A DNA stretch of 64,000 nucleotides from Ailanthus altissimus (taxonomy: Eukaryota > Streptophyta > Magnoliopsida > Sapindales > Simaroubaceae), in assembly GCA_946807835.1 (NCBI GenBank), contig OX327695.1, forward strand, positions 29,556,501 through 29,620,500. The letters run 5' to 3'. This document shows, one piece after another, positions 1-12,628 of this stretch. Both the position numbers and the translations under genes were made by a program. Numbering within the stretch: position 1 is the stretch's first letter; each line of letters begins with the position of its first letter. Below the pieces are notes generated by a model. The model made no database searches. It was not told where the DNA came from and saw nothing but the letters and a program-made list of their open reading frames with translations.

Positions 1-410
1 GGCCCAAGGATACAGTTGTCATTGATTATAGGGATCATAGTGGTTCGATATATTGCTTTGCCACTATTGGGGGTGGTCATCATTAAAGGTGCAATCCATT
101 TTGGCTTCGTGAAGTCAGATCCATTATATAAGTTTACTCTTTTACTTCAGTTTGCACTCCCCCCAGCAATAAACATAGGTATGACTAGTGTTGTAAATTG
201 TTATCAACTACTCTGAAACAATTATCATTCATCAGTGACCTTGAGCTCCGTCTAATAATGCCAATGCTATATGGAAATTATGCAGGTACAATCACCCAAT
301 TGTTTGGTGCCAGTGAGAGTGAATGTTCAGTAATAATGCTATGGATGTATTCATTGGCGTCATTTTCACTTACCCTTTGGACAATGTTCTTCATGTGGTT
401 TGTGAAGTAA
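1..410 (+). CDS. PIN-LIKES (PILS) auxin carrier family protein, last two exons (partial)
   Basis: These are the last two coding exons of a PIN-LIKES protein, an ER-membrane carrier family linked to intracellular auxin homeostasis. Exon 1-178 is open from the window edge and encodes hydrophobic segments including SLIIGIIVVRYIALPLLG and LLLQFALPPAINIG. It is followed by GT at 179-180. The next exon, 286-410, follows an AG at 284-285 and encodes GTITQLFGASESECSV and a last membrane segment ending MFFMWFVK, then a stop at 408-410. The split glycine codon (G|GT) joins both exons in frame. The N-terminal part of the gene lies upstream of the window. The family call comes from recognising the conserved C-terminal block; which PILS paralogue it is cannot be told. 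Confidence 0.88.
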
Positions 411-1188
411 CTCTCTTTCTTCTGCTGCCTTTCTCATACATCCCTTCCTATATTCCATCCACAACCTTTTGTTTCTCCTTCCATTTCTATCACCTTCTTC
501 TTCTAAAAATTGACTGTAGAAAAGAATAATTGATAAAGACAACACGCATTAACTAATATATACTCTTTTGGCTTTTATATGTATGCTATGCATATCTTTT
601 CTCTGGTTTTATATATATGCATATATATTTGCAATCTTTTAGAATGCGCCAGAACATGTTATTTAGCACGTTTAGTTGTTTAGGAGCTTTGTGTTATCTG
701 TAAACTTATATAATCACGCATCAATATGCATCATGAGGCAATATTTCTTTTGGCACAATACATTTGTTTTCATCGAACATGGCTACAACTGCTAAGTTTG
801 GTTGTTGTAAGTCAAAGTTTTCGATTTTGACTTCAACCGTTTGATGATACCTCAAGTATCATTTTTGTCTCGATTTGTCACAAGGGATAAGTATTCTACT
901 CGGCATCAATGCATGGCTTTATCATTCTGAAGCCAATAAACTATTCATAGAGAAATTGAATCATTCACTTTACTTGTTGGGTGATCATATTTGTAAATTT
1001 ATGCATAAATTTCTACTTGAAATAAAAACATCGACTAGGACAAGGGAAGCAAACTAGAGCTTGAATCATACAGAGCTAAAAAGTTGCAACTTTAATGGTA
1101 ATTGGCTAATTACATGTAACTCATTACCTAGTGAGCCAGATGACCAAAAGCTACTAATTGAGCTCCACCACTAACACAGCAGCAACTG
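411..1188. other. 3' flank of the PILS gene, no gene seen
   Basis: This AT-rich spacer probably holds the 3'UTR of the PILS gene. One open frame of 60 codons (875-1057, +) has no recognisable domain, and I do not call it a gene. No transposon border was found before the TSD at 1189. Confidence 0.6.
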
Positions 1189-1193
1189 ATATC

Positions 1194-1478
1194 TGTTAAG
1201 AACTCAATAAAAATAAATAGAGATTTGTAAGTTTTAAAGGGATAGGAACTAAGATGAATGAAAAGTATAAATTGTGCATTACTTGTTCTGAAATATATAT
1301 ACTGCTGTAGATAAGATAACTGCTGGTAAAACCAGCTTTTACATTATTTTGAATTCAAAACAACTTTCTGGAATCAAGCTAATTCTAGCTTATTCTTAAC
1401 TGAATTTTGACTTAGTAAAATAGAGTTTCAAATTTGTTCTTATCTTGAGCAACTTGTGAAAAATATAAAAGCTTAACA
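1194..1478 (-). repeat. 3' LTR of copia-1
   Basis: A 285-bp LTR, a diverged copy of 5528-5811. The pol stop codon (TAA on -, 1473-1475) lies inside the first LTR bases, and the purine run just upstream (complement of 1479-1486) serves as polypurine tract. Confidence 0.93.
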
Positions 1479-4400
1479 CTCTTTCTTGATATTTTTCTTG
1501 AACATTCTAAATTTGTCCCTTAAGAATTCAAATTTTGCTCTTAGAAGTGCTTCGGTCATTATATCAGCATTTTGCTCATTTGTACTGCAATGCACAAGTC
1601 TGATCTCTCCTGTTTTTTCAGCTTCTCTGATGGTATGAAATTTGATATTGATGTGTTTTGTTCTGCCATGTTGAACTGGATATTTTGCAATAGAGATAGC
1701 AGACTTGTTGTCAATCCAAATGGTTGTTGCTTTATGTTGTTGAAACCCTAAATCAGCAAGAATTTTTCGAAGCCAGATAGCTTGATTAGATGCACTTGCA
1801 GCAGAAATATATTCTGCTTTAGCTGAAGATTGAGCTACAACTTTCTGTTTCTTTGAGTTCCAAGAGAAAGTTCCACTTCCAAAAGAGAAAACATAACCAG
1901 ATGTACTCTTAGAGTTATCCACACAACCTGCCTAATCACTATCTACAAATCCTTGTAGTTGCTGACTTTGTTCCCTTTTGAACCAAAGACCAAAGTCAGT
2001 GATGCCCTTGATGTATCTTAACACTCTTTTTGCTGCCCCTAGGTGAATTTTACTTGGAGATTGCATGAACCTAGAGAGCAGACTTGCAGAATACATAATA
2101 TCAGGTCTTGATGCAGAAAGATACAGTAGGCTGCCAATCATGCTTCTATACATAGAGGCATCAATTTTAGTTTCATCATCATTCTTGCTGAATTTTTCAT
2201 TCAAAACAAGTGGAGTAGCCACTGGTTTAGCTTTCTCTAGATGAAATTTTCTTAAGAGTTCCCGAGCGTACTTCTGTTGAGAAATGAAGATTTCACCCTC
2301 AGCTTGGTGAATTTTCATTCTTAGGAAGTAGCTCATCCTTCCCAAATCAGACATTTTAAACTCTTTCTCTATTTTAGCTTTAAAATTCTTCATTTTTGCT
2401 GAAACTCCTCCTGTCACCAACAGGTCATCAATATACACAGACACTATTAGTAGCATTTAAGTTCCTGATTTCATAGTGTAGAGTGTGGCTTCATTTTCAC
2501 TTCTTACAAAGCCTTGCTAGAGTAAATAATTATCAATTCGACTATACTAGGCTTTAGGAGCCTGTTTTAATTCATATAAAGCTTTGTAGAGCTTATAAAC
2601 TCTCTCTTCAGTTCTTGGAACTATGAACCCTTCAGGTTGCTCAATGTAGATATCTTCTTCAAGCACACCATTTAAAAAGGCTGACCTTACATCTAAGTGA
2701 TAGATTTTCTAATTTAATTTGGCTGCAAGGGCTATAAGAAGCTTAATAATATCATGCCTAGCAACTGGTGTAAAAGTATCAGTAAAATCAAAACCAGGCT
2801 GCTGCATCTATCCCTTCACAACTAATATGGCTTTGTGCTTATTAACAGTACCATCAGGATTTACTTTTGTTTTATAAACCTATTTTACTCCTATGACTTT
2901 CTGACCACAGGGCCTGTCAACAAGTTTCTATGTTCTATTCTTTTCAATCATACTGATTTCCTCCTGCATTGCATTCCTTCAGTTTTTCAACTTCACAGCT
3001 TCATTGTAACAAGTTGGTTTCGAGGCAATAAGATTACACCTCTCATAGAGCTTTGCAATTGTCCTGGTGCCTTTGACTGGAATTTCAGTATTTGAGTCTC
3101 CTTCAGAATTACTAGAATTTTGATCTTGAGACATTTCATCAAGTTCTTTTGTGTTGCTTCCATCAATTCTAGCTTCATTCCAATTTCAGTGTGCAAGCTT
3201 ATTGAATTTTACATTCCCGTTAACAATAATTTTTTTAGTTTTCAAACTCAAGATTCTGTACCCCTTTGATGTGCTGCTATATCCCACAAAGATGCTAATG
3301 TCAAATTTTTGATCTAGCTTGTCCCTTTTCTCATCTGGAACATGTGAGAAGCAAATACAGCCAAACATTCTCAGATGCTCTGTTGAAGGTTTTATTGATG
3401 ACCAATCTTAAAAAAGAGTAGTATTTTTTAGAACTTTGGTGGGCAACAAATTTAGTAAGTATACAGAAGTATTTGTAGCTTCTGCCCAAAAATTCTTAGA
3501 CATATTCTTCTCAAACAATAGACATCTAGCCATTTTCATAATTGGTATATTTTTTCTTTCACTTACACCATTTTGTTGAGGTGTGTAGGGAGTAGTCAGT
3601 TGATGTTTGATTCTAGCCTTAATACAAAAAGACTTGAATTCATTTGAGTAGTACTCAACCTCATTGTCAGTCTTGAGCATCTTAATAAAACTCCCGGTTT
3701 GTTTTTCTACCATGGATTTGAAGTTCTGAAATTTTGCAAAAACATCTGATTTCTGCTTAAGGAAGTACACCCAACAAAATCTAGTGTAGTCATCAATGAA
3801 GAGTAAAAAGTATTTACTCCCATTTAGCGATGCAACACTCATTGGACCGCATAAGTCAGAATGGATTAACTGAAGCTTTTCAGATACCCTCCAAGTACTT
3901 TCAGCAAAGGGTAATTTGCATTGCTTACCATATTGACAGCCAGCACATACATCATTGACATGAGTGATTGAAGGCAGGTTTATAACTAGCTCATCTTCAT
4001 GCATTTTCATTAGATTAGAGTAATTAAAGTGTCCAAGTCTTTTGTGCCATAGTACAGAACTATCTAGATGACTAGGAAAAGTAAGTAAATCAGATTGTTT
4101 TCAGTCTACAGGAAATACTTTATCTTGCATTTTTACTCTTATGAGCTTACAGCTAAAGGGATCACTAATGATGCATTTATTTCCCTTAAACAGTAATGTA
4201 TATTGTTTATCTATTAATTGACTTACACTAAGCGGGTTTTGGCTTATATCAGGTACATATAACACATCAGAAATGACTTTAGTACATGATTGAGTACTAA
4301 TGGAAATTGTCCTCTTACCTTTGACATCCACCTATGCTCTATTTCCCACTTGCACTCTAGACTTGTAGAACCTGTCAAGTTCACTAAAATTTGCTTCTTC

Positions 4401-5425
4401 AGAGGTCATATGGTTTGAACAGCCACTATCCGCTAGCCACACATTCTTGACTTCATTGGTAGAATAGCTAGTGACAGTAAATAGGTTCTCTGTTGGGCTT
4501 TCTTGTTCTTCAATTGCTTGTGCCTACTGTGCTTATGCATTTTCCTTATTTTTGCATACTTTAGAAATATGCCCCAGCTGGTTACAAGCTTTGCACTGGA
4601 CTATAGGCTTAAACCAGCAATAATTTTCAAAATGACTTCTCTTTTTACAATAAAGACAAGGTGGAAACTTGCCTTTTTTTTTCCAGAATTCTTATTTTCT
4701 TCACTTTCTTTTCCATTCTTTTCACCAACTTGCTTATTTCCTCCATTGTTGCTTCCTGTAGCTCTATATCTCTGTGTTACTTAAAGTACTTGTTCTGTTG
4801 AGTCGTCAAGCCTTATAACTCTTCTTTGCTCAATAGCTTTTAAGGCATTGACTAACTCAGTAAGGTTCATCCGAGAGAGATCTTTTGAGTCTTCTAATTA
4901 TGAAGTTTTTGCATCAAACCTTTCAGACACACTCACAAAAATCTTTTGAATTATCCTTTTATCTGCCAGTTCTTCCCTAAGCAGTCTAAGTTGATTAACA
5001 ATTTTCATGAGCTTGTCTGAGTATTCTTTGACAGTCTTATTCTCCTTCATTTTCAAGACTTTAAATGCTTTTCATAAGTTAAGCACTTGAATTTGTTTTG
5101 TGGTGTCATTTCCTTGGAATTTCTCTTTGAGCTTGTCCCAAACCTGTTTTGCTCATTCACATGTCATAATCCTTGAAAAGATTGCATCAGTTACAGAGGA
5201 ATGTATTGTAGACAAGGCTTTATAATTTTTTGCACATTCCTCACTGTACTGTTTCATTTGGGCAATGGTTGGATTCTGAAGTAGTGGGGCAGGCTCTCTT
5301 CCTATTTCAATTGTATCCCACAAATCAAAAGCCCTTAAATATGCATTCATCTTTACTGCCCAAATAGGATAATTTTCACCTGTGAAAGGAGGTGGAGTTG
5401 GAGTAGTGAAAGAACTTGAGGCCAT
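1473..5425 (-). pseudogene. copia-1 gag-pol polyprotein, disrupted
   Basis: Gag starts at 5425 with MASSSFTTPTPPPFTGENY, the usual copia start around an 'F.GENY.IW' motif. Integrase lies at about 3408-4010: it has a CX2C pair (CAGC), the first Asp in LIHSDLCGPM, the second in KTDNEVEY, then TPQQNGVSERK. Reverse transcriptase (1932-2456) keeps YIDDLLVTGG. RNase H (1473-1922) keeps DNKSA and ends KKNIKKEC. Stops separate these blocks: at about 1929 the expected Trp of DSDWAG is TAG, and near 2548 the Trp of the KAWY-type motif is TAG. The protease region (about 4101-4450) is open only in part. No functional polyprotein can be made from this copy. Confidence 0.93.
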
Positions 5426-5515
5426 TTAGAATTTAAAGCAGACTTTAAAGGCTTTTAATGGAGGTTTGGCTTTTTTGGTTTCATTGATACATATACTGCC
5501 CTTAAGATCAATGCA

Positions 5516-5527
5516 GCTCTGATACCA
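5516..5527 (-). other. Primer binding site of copia-1 (initiator Met-tRNA)
   Basis: On the minus strand this reads TGGTATCAGAGC, the standard plant copia primer binding site, directly next to the inner edge of the 5' LTR. Confidence 0.95.
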
Positions 5528-5811
5528 TATTAAGAACCCAATAAAAATAAACAAAGATTTATAGATTTTAAAGGGATAAAAACTAAGATGAAGGACAAGC
5601 ATAAATTGTGCATTACTTGTTTTAAAATATATACACTGCTGTAGATAGATAACTGTTGGTAAAACCAGCTTTTACATTATTTTGTATTCAAAACAACTTC
5701 TTGGAATCAAGCTAATTCTAGCTTATTCTTAACTGAATTTTAATTTAGTAAAATAGAGTTTCAAACTTGTTCTTATCTTGAACAACTTGTAAAAAATATA
5801 AAAGCTTAACA
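5528..5811 (-). repeat. 5' LTR of copia-1
   Basis: A 284-bp LTR. Its inner end is TATTAAG on the plus strand where the other LTR has TGTTAAG, a single G to A change. Its outer end is CTTAACA followed by the ATATC duplication. Confidence 0.93.
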
Positions 5812-5816
5812 ATATC

Positions 5817-7189
5817 TTTGTTTATCTACAAGAAACAACTTGTCATTCATTAGTCTAAACCTGGAGAGAGCTCCAATAGATCTCAATCAGTTTAATATTT
5901 TTAACTTTAATCAACAGCTCTAATTTCTGCTCCTTAATGTCTTAAAAAACTAAATGCAAGTTTGTTTGATAGACTTTACATTTCCTTCGTGCACGTTCAA
6001 GCTAACAGGATAACTTCTGAATTTTCCTGTCATTCATCCTGCATATGTTGGTAAAAAGAACTTCATAAGAATGTTGTAGCAGAACGGAAAAGATTAATAG
6101 AAATCATGATTACAGAAGTACTATATTGTGAGAAAGTTGATAAAAAATTATTAGAATATGATTTGGAAAGCAAGCCAAGTTCGTTAGATGTGCGAGGATC
6201 GAAGATGAACGCAAAAGGAGGCCAAAACGCAAGTGGCGGTACCTAGACGTAGATGTCGCAGCGTCCCAAACAGAACTTGAGTGTCGCGGCACCAGGTGCC
6301 CAGCGCCATAGCACCTAGGTGAAATGTTTTAGCGCTGCGACGCCCAGCCCGGGGGAAGTGTTTTCAAAATTTAATTCCGTCTCTCACTTATTTTAGGATT
6401 CTTTAAAATGACTTCCACACGTTTAGGATTAACCTAGGTAGTTTTAAAACCTATATAAAGGTTTTTTATTGGCTTGTAAAGATCTTTGTGATTAAACACA
6501 AACTTTTATGATCTTTGTGAGTTTAGTGATCTCTTTGTGATTCTTAATGAGAGAAACCCTTGTTTGCAAGAGAGAGTATTTTCTTTATAAGTCTTTATTG
6601 TAACAAACATATTTTATAAGTGCCTTAAAATTTAATAATAAGAGAGCATGATCTTGATCTACTGTGGACATAGACAGATTGTCGAACCACGTAAATTATG
6701 TGTTATTTTTTCTATCTTTCTCTCTCTAGATTCTTAATTGCTTATTTTTGCATTATATTATTTAGGATATTTGCTTGTTTGATTGCTTCCGCTTTAACAC
6801 ATACTCTTGTAGAGATGACACGATCATGTGAATCAAATCAAATGTTATAAGCAGTAAACACCTTATTCCTGTGGCAAAATACTAAACTAGATTCTTATGG
6901 TATCTCCTTAATTTCCAAGTAGCCTTAGATGTGTTTGCTTACCACACTCCCAAAATATTAGCCTAAATGAAATTTAATACATAACATACAACATTGTATG
7001 GTATGAATTTGCCAATTAAAGACAAAATAAAGCTAGCAATGTGCAGCGAGTATTATTGCCAGAGGAAGAATAATTGGTTATCAAACATAATGTCATGTTA
7101 GACAACTGACCGCCGAAGCAGGCCGCTGTAGAATGCATTGATGATCCCTGCAAGTAGTATTTGTTTGACTCCTCTGAAATTGAAAACCT
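5817..7189 (+). repeat. Spacer with a degenerate copia LTR relic (about 6072-6840)
   Basis: The stretch from about 6180 to 6840 is related to the LTRs at 18816-19665 and 54987-55813. It shares a GC-rich tract of CGCAGCG/GACGCCCAG words (6240-6350), a block like TGTGGACATAGACAGATTG (6662-6680) and a TTCCGCTTTAACA-type tail (6787-6799). No gag follows, and neither LTR end nor a TSD could be fixed, so it is a relic. The remainder is AT-rich without a gene. Confidence 0.6.
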
Positions 7190-7919
7190 TCTCTGCTAGT
7201 TCTGTTTCAAACAACAAGTCTCCTACCATTCTTTTTAGCTAGTGTAACCTTATGTGCAGCCTCCCGCAGAGCACCTACTGCCACATTGTAATCTAGAGAT
7301 TTAATTCTCTCATCAACATACTTGAGGGTCTCATAACGAAGACTACTTTATCGAACTATGAGAGCCTAATTGGCACGATCCTCCATCACCCCACTCTTGG
7401 CATTTCTCGTCAACCGTTTCAAAACATATCGAGATGGAAAAGTAAGAACATTTGTCACTTTGAAAACTGTAAGTACATATCTGGTATCTGCAACATACTT
7501 TCATCTCACAAACATCAAAACTAACAAAGTAAAATTTTTTACTCTCTCCAAACTTAGCAACCCGGAATCTGGTGATTTCATGTCTATCCTCAACTTTGGT
7601 CAAGAAAGTTAAAAGTCTCAACCAATTCCTCTCAAAATTTTGTAAACAATTTTCTTGTGTAAAGCTCAGTTGCCTATTTCTCCATAGACGATGGGGTTTT
7701 AGAACAAAGGTGGTGTTTATGGTATCATAATCTGCCTTAACTTCTTTCTCATATCTACTTTCCAGAGCCTTCTCATACTGCCTAACAAATTGCTGAAGGG
7801 TTGTTGATGCATTTATATATCCATAAAAAAAAAGAGTTTACACTATCACTTCGTTGTGTTATAGACATTTCAGCAAAGAATATGTCATTCGAGTACGCTG
7901 GGATCCATTGCTGCCTATC
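7190..7919 (-). pseudogene. FAR1-RELATED SEQUENCE gene, C-terminal half, cut off by copia-2
   Basis: Minus-strand reading in shifting frames gives the second half of a FAR1-RELATED SEQUENCE protein, a plant transcription-factor family descended from Mutator-like transposases. Near 7919 it reads DRQQWIPAYSNDIFFAEMS, then GYINASTTLQQFVRQYEKAL, ESRYEKEVKADYDTINTT, the SWIM-finger region ([30 protein letters not shown]) and [22 protein letters not shown]-terminal ALREAAHKVTLAKKNGRR tail ends near 7200. The SWIM Cys/His pattern is damaged and at least three frameshifts are needed. The upstream half lies at 17097-18250, across the copia-2 insertion. After removing copia-2 and one AACAT copy the frame runs through the junction (QAIYVDRQQWIP), so this was one gene. 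Confidence 0.9.
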
Positions 7920-7924
7920 AACAT

Positions 7925-8363
7925 TGTTGACATGTGAAACTTTTCTAATCTAAAAAGTGTGTGCTAATAGATGCAATAATTGTAGTGTGTGTTAATGAGT
8001 GTTATGATTATAGTGTGTGCAAATAGATGTAATAATGTGTGTCATGTGTGCTAATAGTGTGTATTGGTAGTGATTATTGTAGTTAGTGAATGAGAGTAAT
8101 CATTTTATATTATTTTATTTTTGTAATTTGGTGTAACAATATGATCATACAAATTGTAATGGAATATGTCCACTTGTTGTGTGAAGTCATGATTATATTT
8201 TATGGCATCTTTATGCATTTTGATATAAATATTAAATGAAAGAAAAATGCTAGTATTGTAGTATAAAAAAAATAAGTGTTTTAGTTCTTCTCTCTTATGG
8301 ATGTCTCGACAATTTCATTATTATGGAATTGACTCAAAAACAACATTGATTCAAAAAACAACA
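7925..8363 (+). repeat. 5' LTR of copia-2
   Basis: It begins TGTTGACATG and matches 16681-17091 along its length. The end is either CAACA at 8341-8345 or CAACA at 8359-8363, because the last 18 bp are nearly duplicated. I place the end at 8363, since the degraded primer site follows directly there. The LTR holds several GTGTGTGCTAATAGATG-like short repeats. Confidence 0.85.
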
Positions 8364-8376
8364 TTAGTATCAACGC
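8364..8376 (+). other. Degraded primer binding site of copia-2
   Basis: TTAGTATCAACGC is close to the Met-tRNA site TTGGTATCAGAGC and sits exactly at the LTR edge. Three positions differ. Confidence 0.6.
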
Positions 8377-8476
8377 ATTGTTCCTATGGGCTTTGATGTT
8401 TAAGTAAAAAAAAATATTGAGAATTTTGAGAGTTTAAACACTTGCAAGTGAGTGATTGAACATTTAAAGTGATTAA

Positions 8477-10253
8477 ATGGCTTCAAGAAGCAATATTGCT
8501 TCTACTGTTCCTTAATTTTTTGGAAAAAATTATCAAATATGGATTGTTAAAATAAAGTCATATTTGAAGTCCTTAGGTTTATGGGAGATTGTTGATTAAG
8601 ATAGGCAAGTTCTAGCATTGAGAGCTAATCCCACAATAGCTCAAATGAAGCAACATAAGGAGGAGAAATTGAAGAGGGATAACACTATTACTTGTCTGCA
8701 CTTAGCCTTGGCAGATGATATTTTTACAAGCATCATGCATCTTGAAACTGCCAAAGAGATATGGGATAAGGTAAAAAAATTACATGAGGGCGGTGAAAGA
8801 GTAAGGTCTGTTAAATTATTGAATCTCAAAAGAGAGTTTGAAATGTTAAAAATGAAGGAAAATGAATCTGTCAAAGATTATTCTTCAAAGTTACAAGCAT
8901 TGGTGAACCAGATGAGGCTCTATAGTGAGGCTGTGCAAGACTATAAAGTAGTGAAAAAAATATAGATTAGCTTGCCTGAAAAATTTGAAACCAAAATTTT
9001 TGCAATTGAAGAGTCATGTAACATCAAGAAATTGACTATTTATGAGATTATCAGTAAATTATAGGCTAAAGAACAAAGAATTTCTATAAGAATTGATGAT
9101 GTGACTAAATGTGCATTTCAAGTAAGACACAAAGGGAAGTAACATTTTCAAAGAGATCAAAAGAAGCAGAATTATGAAAAAAGATGTGGTGATCAAAAGA
9201 GAAAAGGCAAGATGGATGAGAGTTCAATTGAATTTATAATAAATGAAAAGTTTCTTCCTTGTTAAACCTATAAAAGAACAAATCATATGTCAAAAAATTA
9301 CTGGTATAAGAGGAAGCCATAAATTCAGTGTAACTAATACAAAAAGTAGGATATAGAGAAAAATTTTGCAGATCCAAGCAAAATCAATCCTAACCACAAC
9401 CTACACAACATGCCAACTTCACTGATGAGCAACCCCAAGCTGAAGATCACTTATTCATGGCTACTCAAGCTTGTTATTTAGTTTCAAAAGATGTATAGTA
9501 CGTTGATAGTAGTTGTAATAGCCATATAGTGAGAGACTCAAACTTGTTCATTTCTCTAGACATGATTGACAGAACCAAAGTCAAGCTTGGAAATGGAGAG
9601 ATGGTTCAGGCTACAGGAAGAGGTACAGTCTCTATTTACACTAGCAAAGGTCCAAAATTAATTCATAATATGCTGTTGATTTTTGATTTGGATCAGAATT
9701 TGCTAAATGTTGTACAATTATTAAAAAAAGGATATTCACTTTCATTTAAAAATAATGGTTGCACTATACTGGATTCAAATGATTCTGAAGTTGTTAAAAT
9801 TTAAATGTATGATAATAGCTTTCCAGTATCTTAGAATGAAGTGAATCACTCAGCATTTATTTTCAAACATGATGATTCTATATTATGGCACAAAAGATAT
9901 GGTCATTTCAACATGAATGTATTAAAGTATTTGTAATCCCATGATATAGTTAGAGACATGCCTGTAGCTAGTTATATTGATGATTTATGTGATGCCTGTC
10001 AATTGGAAAAGATGCATAGAAAGTCTTTCTCATCAAATAATATTAGAAGGGCAAAGAACAAGTTGGAACTTGTTCATACTGACTTGTATAGCTCTATGAG
10101 TGTTCCCTATGTAAACCAGAACAAGTATTTTATTTTATTTATTAATGATCTAATTAGAATAATATGGGTGTATTTTTTATTAAGCAAGTCCAAACTTTTT
10201 ATGTTTTTAAAAAGTTTAGAGTTATGGTGGAGTCTAAAAGTGGCTGTAAGATT
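8477..10253 (+). pseudogene. copia-2 gag-pol, first part (gag, protease, start of integrase)
   Basis: From ATG at 8477 the frame gives MASRSNIASTVP, then a stop. Gag continues through NPTIAQMKQHKEEKLKRDN and VRSVKLLNLKREFEMLKMK. The CCHC knuckle (about 9259-9300) has its second residue changed to a stop. Protease is seen as VDSSCNSHIVRDSN (about 9500), where DSG would be expected, so the catalytic triplet is altered. The integrase HHCC region (WHKRYGHFNMNVLKY and DACQLEKMHRKSF) and its first catalytic Asp (LVHTDLYSSMS) follow. The sequence breaks at 10253 within integrase at the solo-LTR insertion and resumes at 14516. Most stops are Gln codons turned TAA or TAG. Confidence 0.92.
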
Positions 10254-10568
10254 TGTTAGGATTTGTGCTTATGCGTTATCCCTGTTTGTATTAATATTTA
10301 ATTTTGTAATATTTATGCAATGAATATTTTATTAAATCGCTAATAACATTTATTAAATGGTATTTAAGCTTGTAACATTAGAGACAATATGTATGATCTG
10401 AATAAGTTCATATCTAGTTTAAAGAAGTTTAGACCAGGGTTAAGAGTTAGCAAAGCTGATAGTCATAAATGCTAAGAGTTAGCACTACTAAGGGTTAGCA
10501 GGTTATAGTAGCCAACGAGATCTAAATCGTTATAACCTTATCTATAATGTGACAAAGACCTGAGAATC

Positions 10569-12628
10569 TGTTAGGGTCGGTGCTTACGTGCCATCCCTAA
10601 ATGTGCATATACTTGTGTATTTATATAAGTGTATATTCCCATTAAATCGCTAATACCCATTTATATGGTATTTTATATGTAACGTTACAGACATTATAGA
10701 TCTGAATGAGTTCAGATCAAATCTAAAGGGTTTAGATAAGGGATCATAATTAGCCACGCTGAGACATAATTGCTAAATGTTAGTACAGTTAAGTGTTAGC
10801 TGGTTATAATACTCAGCAGATTCAAGAGTTAGAGCCTTGGCTGTAATAGGATATAGACCTGGGAATATACTAGTAACTGCATAGTTGCAAGAGTTGCAAT
10901 CAGGTGCTAGGAAATGCAAGTTGCGTAAGTATGTTCTCGAATAATAGTTCATAATCTATTTCTGCCGATAAAGGTCTGTCGGTGGATACTTTTATATATA
11001 TAGATCAGCATATGTCGTACCTATCGGGTATAGATGGTCGTTCTTGATCGACTGTGAGCTTGGAGCTCGTATTGACATATGGGTATCCAGTTAGGACTGG
11101 ATATGAGACAGACTCATGAGGGCCTCCGATAGACATCCTATATAAGCCGTCAATGGAGGGTCCTTTCGAGTTAAGTAATATACGTGGTCCTTTAACCTGA
11201 GTGCCACGGTGGGCTTGTAAGTGATCCACCATACTTTGGTTCCACGCATGTCACTGACCTTTCATGGTATGATCGCTGGGTGTCGTTGGGTATGGTCCAA
11301 TGCTTATGAAGTCCGGTGCGCACAGATATGAGATCCGTCAGCTCCTATAAGGAGTTTGATATCTAGATGCTTCGAGATTGTATCTCAAAAAGTTTTGTGG
11401 CCACAAGCAATCATCCTGGGAAAGAGTTCTGCCAGGGTGGAACAATATGGCAAAGGAGTTTGTGCATATTGTTCAATGAAATATAAGTCTGAAGATAGGA
11501 CATGGATGAACACAAAGGGATTTAACGGTGATAATCTATATCCCCGCACATCCAGGATATCATGACGGAATGACTATACGTATGCATTATAACCTCAGCT
11601 TGTATGGTTCAACACGTTAATTTGTATATTCGTGACGTGTGTGTGGGGCATTGCTCACGGACTCATAGAATAGTTTCATTTGACGAATCGGGCGTAGGAC
11701 CTAGAGAGTCCCGCGATTGGAGTGTACTCGTTGTGCACTAGGGCAGCCTGCCGGATTAAATTGTTTAATCCAGCAATATTCAGCACTACCACGGGAATGC
11801 GTGTGTGTTTGTATTTAAGTGTTAAATACAATAATTAATTAATAATTGTTATTTACTAATTGAATTAGGGCATGTAGTGTATTGTGGACCTTCAGTTGAG
11901 TTTACCCAAGTGTGAAATTTAGTAGGACCTACTAGGGGATAAACTTAGTAACTATTCACGAGAGGCAAAATAGTCATTTTTCACTTTGATTATTTAATAG
12001 TTAAATCAAATATATTTCTTTTTATATATATAATTATATATATTATATTATATTATATATTATTATTATATTATATTATATTATATATTATTATTATATT
12101 ATATTATATATATATAAAGAAAGAAAAAAAAGAGAAGCAAGAGAATTAAGACCAAAAAGGGCCAAGAGGAAGAAGAGAAAAGAAAAAGAAAAAGGTTGAG
12201 AGGAAAAATGAAATTATTTCATTTTTTTCTATCCTTCCTATTGGATCAATTATGAATTACTTCAAATCTCTATTTTTTATCCTTTTGGAGAAAAGGATGT
12301 AAATTCACTCCTCGCCATTTTGGAGATTAAGAGTTAATCCCAGGCTGAATATGGAGCTGCTATTCTAACTCTCTAAGCCCACTGAGTTGGTGACTAAAAC
12401 TGCACGCGAGTTGGTCTCCAAGCCCACTGAGTTGGTCTTAATGCGGACTCCAGGAAAAACACGTGTATAATGTTACATGTTTGGTGAGTTCTCTAATCTT
12501 ATTAATATGTTAATGCGATTAATATATTGAATTTATTATGTTTATTGCAAAATTTATACATTTTCGCTGCGTTAAACAATAGACACAATTGCACATGCAT
12601 ATACCTACGTGCTTTAGATTCGCCAACA
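10569..12628 (+). mobile_element. Solo LTR (inner copy) of the same family
   Basis: This 2060-bp copy starts TGTTAGGGTC and ends CGCCAACA, with the duplication GAATC at 10564-10568 and 12629-12633. It is a full-length relative of the outer LTR. The outer LTR reads ACCTGAGAATC before it and TACTAGTAATG after it, matching the inner copy's own uninterrupted ACCTGGGAATATACTAGTAACTG at about 10857. The paired blocks around 11050-11420 and 12775-13150 show clear but diverged similarity. Confidence 0.9.
12018..12116. repeat. AT microsatellite
   Basis: A run of TATTATATTATA-type repeats inside the inner solo LTR. Confidence 0.9.

Larger units (their letters stand above)
1194..5811 (-). mobile_element. 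Complete but inactive Ty1/copia LTR retrotransposon (copia-1)
   Basis: The element reads on the minus strand, with the 5' LTR at 5528-5811 and the 3' LTR at 1194-1478. The 5-bp duplication ATATC flanks it at 1189-1193 and 5812-5816. LTR ends carry the short inverted repeat TGTTAAG/CTTAACA. A primer binding site for initiator Met-tRNA abuts the 5' LTR. Inside, gag, protease, integrase, reverse transcriptase and RNase H follow in copia order, broken by stop codons and frameshifts. At 4618 bp it has a normal copia length, so the breaks are mostly small mutations. The two LTRs differ at many sites, so the insertion is old. Confidence 0.95.

Noticed and set aside
875..1057. 60-codon open frame near the PILS gene
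   Set aside because: No recognisable motif, no intron signals, and a size expected by chance in AT-rich DNA.
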